A stretch of DNA of 64,000 nt from Rhodobiaceae bacterium (GTDB lineage: Bacteria > Pseudomonadota > Alphaproteobacteria > Rhizobiales > Tepidamorphaceae). A program made the translations under genes and the position numbers. Shown here one piece after another: positions 63,101-64,000 of the stretch. Within the stretch, counting starts at the first letter, position 1, and every line of letters starts with the position of its first letter. The notes below the pieces were generated by a model. It saw nothing but the letters and a program-made list of their open reading frames with translations, was not told the DNA's origin and did not search any database. The stretch is taken from positions 248,001 to 312,000 of the forward strand of contig JACKJR010000001.1 of assembly GCA_020637855.1 (NCBI GenBank). The letters are read 5' to 3'.

Positions 63101-64000
63101 TCGAGATCGGATACCGACAGGCCGGTGAACGAGAAGGTCGTGTCTTCGAACGCGGTCACGCTCGCAGGCGCGGTGATCACCGGCGCGTCGTTGACCGGGG
63201 TCACGGAAATATCGACGACGAAGACGTCCTCTTCGGACGCGGCATCACCGCTGGTGCCCGGATCCAAGCCCGTGTTGCCCTGGTCATTGACGGTGATCGT
63301 GAGCTTGGCCGCGCCAAGGTTGTCGTTGAAATCCTGATCAGGCGTGAACTGAAGAATGGCGAGAGCCGCATTGACCTCGGCCCGCGACCCCGTGAACTCC
63401 AGCGTGCCGTCGCTGCCATCGGAGTCACCGCCGGTGAAATTCACGCTCGTCGCGCCATCGAAACTCAGCGTTCCGACGAATTCGCCGCTCGCGCCGTCGA
63501 CGACCAGGGTAACCTTGACCGGATCGGCGGCGCCGGTTTCGTCAAGGTCCACGTCCTCGACCGGATCACTGATCGAAAGGCCGGTGAAATTGTAGGTGGT
63601 GTCCTCGAAAGCCGTCACACTCGCTGGCGCAGTAATGACCGGCGTATCGTTGACGGCCGTGACATTGATTGCCAGTTCGCCGGTGTCGGTCTGACCATTG
63701 CCGAAGGCAGTAATGGACAACAGGCCGCTGCTTGTGCCGGTCGCATTCAGGTCGTTTACGTTCAGGTTGGGCGTGAAAATAAGCCCGTCCAGAGCGGCTC
63801 TGGCTGCTGCAATAGGGGCGCTGAACGAGACCGATGAAAATTCCTGCGTCGATAAAATGACCGTGCCGGATGTGACCGCGGCGCCGTCGATCGTCAGGAA
63901 AGTGAGCTGCGCGATGGAGGCAAGCTGGAAAGTTCCATCGGCGACGATCGTGATCGTGACGGAGCTCGGGCCGGCGATGCTGATGCCTGAAATGACGGTC
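54112..64000 (-). CDS. Giant cadherin/LamG/FG-GAP/RTX adhesin (5' end outside window)
   Basis: An open frame from the window edge to 54112, at least 3295 residues; the start lies beyond 64000. In protein order (right to left): cadherin/VCBS-like repeats with VNDAPVITAPASVT linkers (about 61500-63700); a LamG/concanavalin-like domain (about 60900-61520); seven FG-GAP propeller repeats (about 59260-60460); two VCBS-like repeats (about 58440-59230); an RTX region of GGxGxDxxxGG nonapeptides (about 54420-58200); and a C-terminal type I secretion signal (about 54115-54420). It is a calcium-binding secreted adhesin. The CHASE2 cyclase follows at 30 bases. Confidence 0.93.
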   Translation of the reverse strand, partial: TVISGISIAGPSSVTITIVADGTFQLASIAQLTFLTIDGAAVTSGTVILSTQEFSSVSFSAPIAAARAALDGLIFTPNLNVNDLNATGTSSGLLSITAFGNGQTDTGELAINVTAVNDTPVITAPASVTAFEDTTYNFTGLSISDPVEDVDLDETGAADPVKVTLVVDGASGEFVGTLSFDGATSVNFTGGDSDGSDGTLEFTGSRAEVNAALAILQFTPDQDFNDNLGAAKLTITVNDQGNTGLDPGTSGDAASEEDVFVVDISVTPVNDAPVITAPASVTAFEDTTFSFTGLSVSDLDADETGSDGPLTINLSVANGVLGFSSAPSGLTFTDNDGSDGTLEFTGSQTDINAALALLQYTPDQDYNDNLNPSGTDPSDALVITVSDNGNTGVDPSSDAGINSSPLPASGTASDEAASFTVDINITPVNDAPVITAPASVTTSEDTVFSFTGANALSIADVDSDEDSAADPQLVTLQVNHGALSFSGATTGIVFSDNDGSDGTLQFSGTVAEVNAALALLQYTPDQDYNDDQGTESLTITVNDQGNSGTDPNLSGDATSEEDQQVINISVTPVNDAPVIGGTESAGVAAINAGAFDAGPVVFGSGSGYTTPTVSGFQAGDIVTLDVTALPQGGFTFTLLDGASNSLSPFAGVVLRIAPSAYPDQIVDSYTVTGGDDTSLRYVVSPTFGGNPGYEITATATSVGLMLDEDTSGTFSGITISDVDAGTDPILVMLGVTNGVLAFTGATTGLAFTDSDGSDGTLAFSGSQTDINAALASLDYTPDEDFSGTDALDITLDDQGATGSGGAQTATGSVNIAVNAVNDAPVVDIDGVGLSGKTGEFGGTSADYALDSATSFSITSGLTATFWVNDPTAENTQEYYISYAVSGSADEFVIFKGANGNLFVQAQSGTAVDTGVSVPTDGWHNFAVTYAGLTGQTQIYLDGALQTTVTLATGPFTSGGALVLGQDQDSLGGGFETSQSLNGALADVGIWNGILTSGKIGDIASGNVNPSDAQLEVFLQYNENTGNFEDQAGTGDLTGSGNIQAVAGPFSTVQAIANTPVTISGIAISDVDAGTDLLTVTLSVSDGTLDFTSGTNTSALSGISGQDTDTLIFSGSQADITAALATSIEYTSDSGFTGTDTLQIDVNDGGSTGSGGAQVGSNSIDITVFQTGTAPEVLLAGDKLTVPGSDAATGDSVGYSVAISSSGAIVTGAPWHAHAGGDKTGSAYVYLPDGSGAFAAPIELLPSTGSADDLFGFSADINSSGVVAIGAQWDGVNNDGAVYVYTPSGATYSEVAKLTAPGSEPAGLLGFSVAINDDGVVVSGAYTDVTLNTDHGAVYVFVPDGSGGYDPGIELTPSDPSAETAFGMLFGVANAINNTGLIAIGAKYDDDNGSRSGSVYIFEDNGGGGYDEVAKLVPSAVAADDWFGHAVAINDDGIVVASAINDDDAASNAGAIYVYIPDSSGNYTTPVKLTAFDGAADDNFGWAVAINDNGTIAVSSLHDDDNGANSGSVYIFEPNGSGGYLPAIKIDAPDGAAGDEFGVSVAINDSGVVTVGSHLDAASGSVYVFAPDGQGGYVAVDSVIPPTDVVETLHETEGALSTTGSFYVTDPDTSDVVSITGVSVATTGDASGTSNAALLAMFSPQSGTVIDGVSTSGTVNWTFDAGTDAFDYLAGDTTLEVTYTVNLSDGNGGTTSQDVVITVLGTNDAPVFEGSSVLTGSDTETDTAGDTVDATGTIVTSDGDTSETVHTITLLSVARGGTTAGLSGVDDNTLKSLLSFGTQTGTAAAFSTAWTFAAAASLFTYLASGEFVTLAYAIQAEDSDGGQTTDTITITINGTDAGPVAATTDTAQLAIGDSGSINLLANDSGSGLALPFTSDIRFWSEHGNLVEIDASTGIATYSALYEGPGTEMISYAAIDSSGNMAPGIAVVTVEPGAFNDFDLTGTTGDDILLGNGGYNDISGDSGRDIIWGGGTPYGDFDGMRETLAGQGGNDALVSPGGSVLMFGGAGNDTFVSGGDGRWSDFALVSYQTSTSGILANIDALVGGTTQILNSTPVAAGTIHDGFGNIDQIVGIHGLLDSPNDDVIYVAVNYENSNGSWFEVRLTSGDDTVTFESGVTGRIRYSQAGSGTNDAGVYANLDLGRATGLTSGLLSETGNPFSLTAPASNTNISTSSFSSSANLASAISGFDAFSGAARLVGSSYNDVLIGNANNNRFRGGAGNDYIDGGAGTADRAEYVSASSGVTVDLSAASGPQTTDDGQGGQDYLVNIEQVSGSLFDDMITGDLLNNVLIGLAGDDEIHGGQGSDTIYGDTGDPDTSDGGFGGNDLLYGDIGNDTIYGGDGHDEIHGGDNDDILIGGDGIDHIYGEAGADTLYSGSNAGGSGPASRIDDWIAGPEILDGGADNDHLHYEGGNVITIGGAGADTFHDDRPSVEGYDRWIVSYQEDVGTNGIRANISSTAQSVGGSPILAADSILDGYTTSSIDSLADIPDMVLDTQYDDAFKVGYNDIIIGLTGGQDTIDATGTTGVTVSYEFYNTAVTVDIQAGTGDDTGNALTTRDTLTGIQNIIGSHQGDSLIGDSGDNIIEGLGGSDNISGGVGGFDIVSYEHSTGAVTASLATNTAADGFGGSDAFANIDGIYGSHFDDTLTGDGFANTIVGSGGDDTIHGGDQNDTLLGDGYGSFRGNDTIYGDDGNDIIDTGGTEATWDAIDLAFGGIGNDTITGSGGFIRAQGGTGADIFSFTDTEELTGAASWFDGFQLDYRDQAAGIIANLTTSGMGGVTAGANGGTAETSVFYIKDGGGDEDQATNFSNIIDSDHDDTFYVDNTFLGLFGNVVDLWLAGGDDTVNISGGAFVAVRYQLASDGGGGAGVYADLSLGKATGLTGGLVSEIGNPFGMTAPTTNTNISSASFSTAAALVSATSGIDSIAGASRLAGSQYNDQLFGSTGDDFFRGLGGNDYIDGRDGTDTIEFSSSDTGVTVDLSANVVSDDGHGGNDLVYNIENVRGSIWDDTIVGDSGVNEIRGRGGDDILSGGGDDDTIYGDQHSQASDGYFGGNDTIYGDGGDDLLFGGEGNDTINGGDDDDTIVGGYGNDVLIGGDGGTNFDILDYYLEAQAYSSVYSSLPVGSVQGVKVDLLAAAAFDTFGDTDLVIGFEGVNGTDLEDILIGDDAANMLNGFGGSDNIRGGKGADTLTGDSGVDTFAYKDGDVDAVDTITDFDLANDQFDLAGLLDAAFTPGDTADYVKAVTDSTDTTVSVDFDGAANGVNFVDVAVLTGITAGNITFVYDDASNTTTVTIA

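Noticed and set aside
55195..63837. Several plus-strand frames of 300 or more residues inside the adhesin
   Set aside because: They mirror the repetitive Gly/Asp codons of the adhesin and lack ribosome-binding sites.

Overview
The window is a high-GC chromosomal stretch from an alphaproteobacterium, most likely a marine or soil member of Hyphomicrobiales (Hoeflea, Mesorhizobium or Phyllobacteriaceae type). The basis is the soxBDAG layout, Pyl-less MttB-family methyltransferases next to DUF1638 and RamA-like genes, a speF-type ornithine decarboxylase, and short palindromic intergenic repeats of rhizobial style. No species can be named from sequence alone.

Layout. 1-6731: soxBDAG (heterotetrameric sarcosine oxidase) followed by L-serine ammonia-lyase. 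6732-8265: an AT-rich promoter and a secreted Gly/His-rich, collagen-like repeat protein. 8295-19331: a corrinoid methyl-transfer island (DUF1638 protein, corrinoid protein, MttB-family methyltransferase, Fe-S protein, homocysteine methyltransferase, MetV-like plus MetF, methyl-H4F:corrinoid methyltransferase, small membrane protein, RamA-like activator). 19432-20361: RES/Xre-type toxin-antitoxin pair with a double operator. 20390-25348: four-gene polyamine-type ABC transporter containing a MITE-like insertion. 25878-29977: dimethylglycine/sarcosine dehydrogenase-like flavoprotein, a small ABM protein and a GlxA/GbdR-type regulator. 30098-35072: membrane methyltransferase, polyphosphate kinase 2, ornithine decarboxylase with a structured leader, GNAT, PAS protein. 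35112-35426: tRNA-Pro and tRNA-Gln. 36032-41818: peptide-type ABC operon with structured tandem repeats between its first two genes. 41937-45585: 39-aa membrane protein, EamA permease, DUF2513, carnitine dehydrogenase and dehydrocarnitine cleavage enzyme. 45808-51833: FMO-like monooxygenase, RidA, DUF1028, M20 deacylase, glutamate-synthase-like flavoprotein, thioesterase, 25-aa membrane peptide. 51853-64000: CHASE2 adenylate cyclase and a giant cadherin/LamG/FG-GAP/RTX adhesin that runs off the right edge.

How the parts fit (inference from families and context). Carnitine would be oxidised and cleaved to betainyl-CoA, then hydrolysed to glycine betaine. A corrinoid route (MttB-like, corrinoid protein, MtrH-like, RamA) would move one methyl to tetrahydrofolate, and the MetV/MetF pair would oxidise methyl-H4F. 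Dimethylglycine and sarcosine would be oxidised by the FAD/GCV_T protein and SoxBDAG, with the carbon entering serine and then pyruvate through SdaA. Four non-homologous proteins of the corrinoid island carry similar Arg/Gly-rich terminal tails, the most unexpected shared feature in the window.
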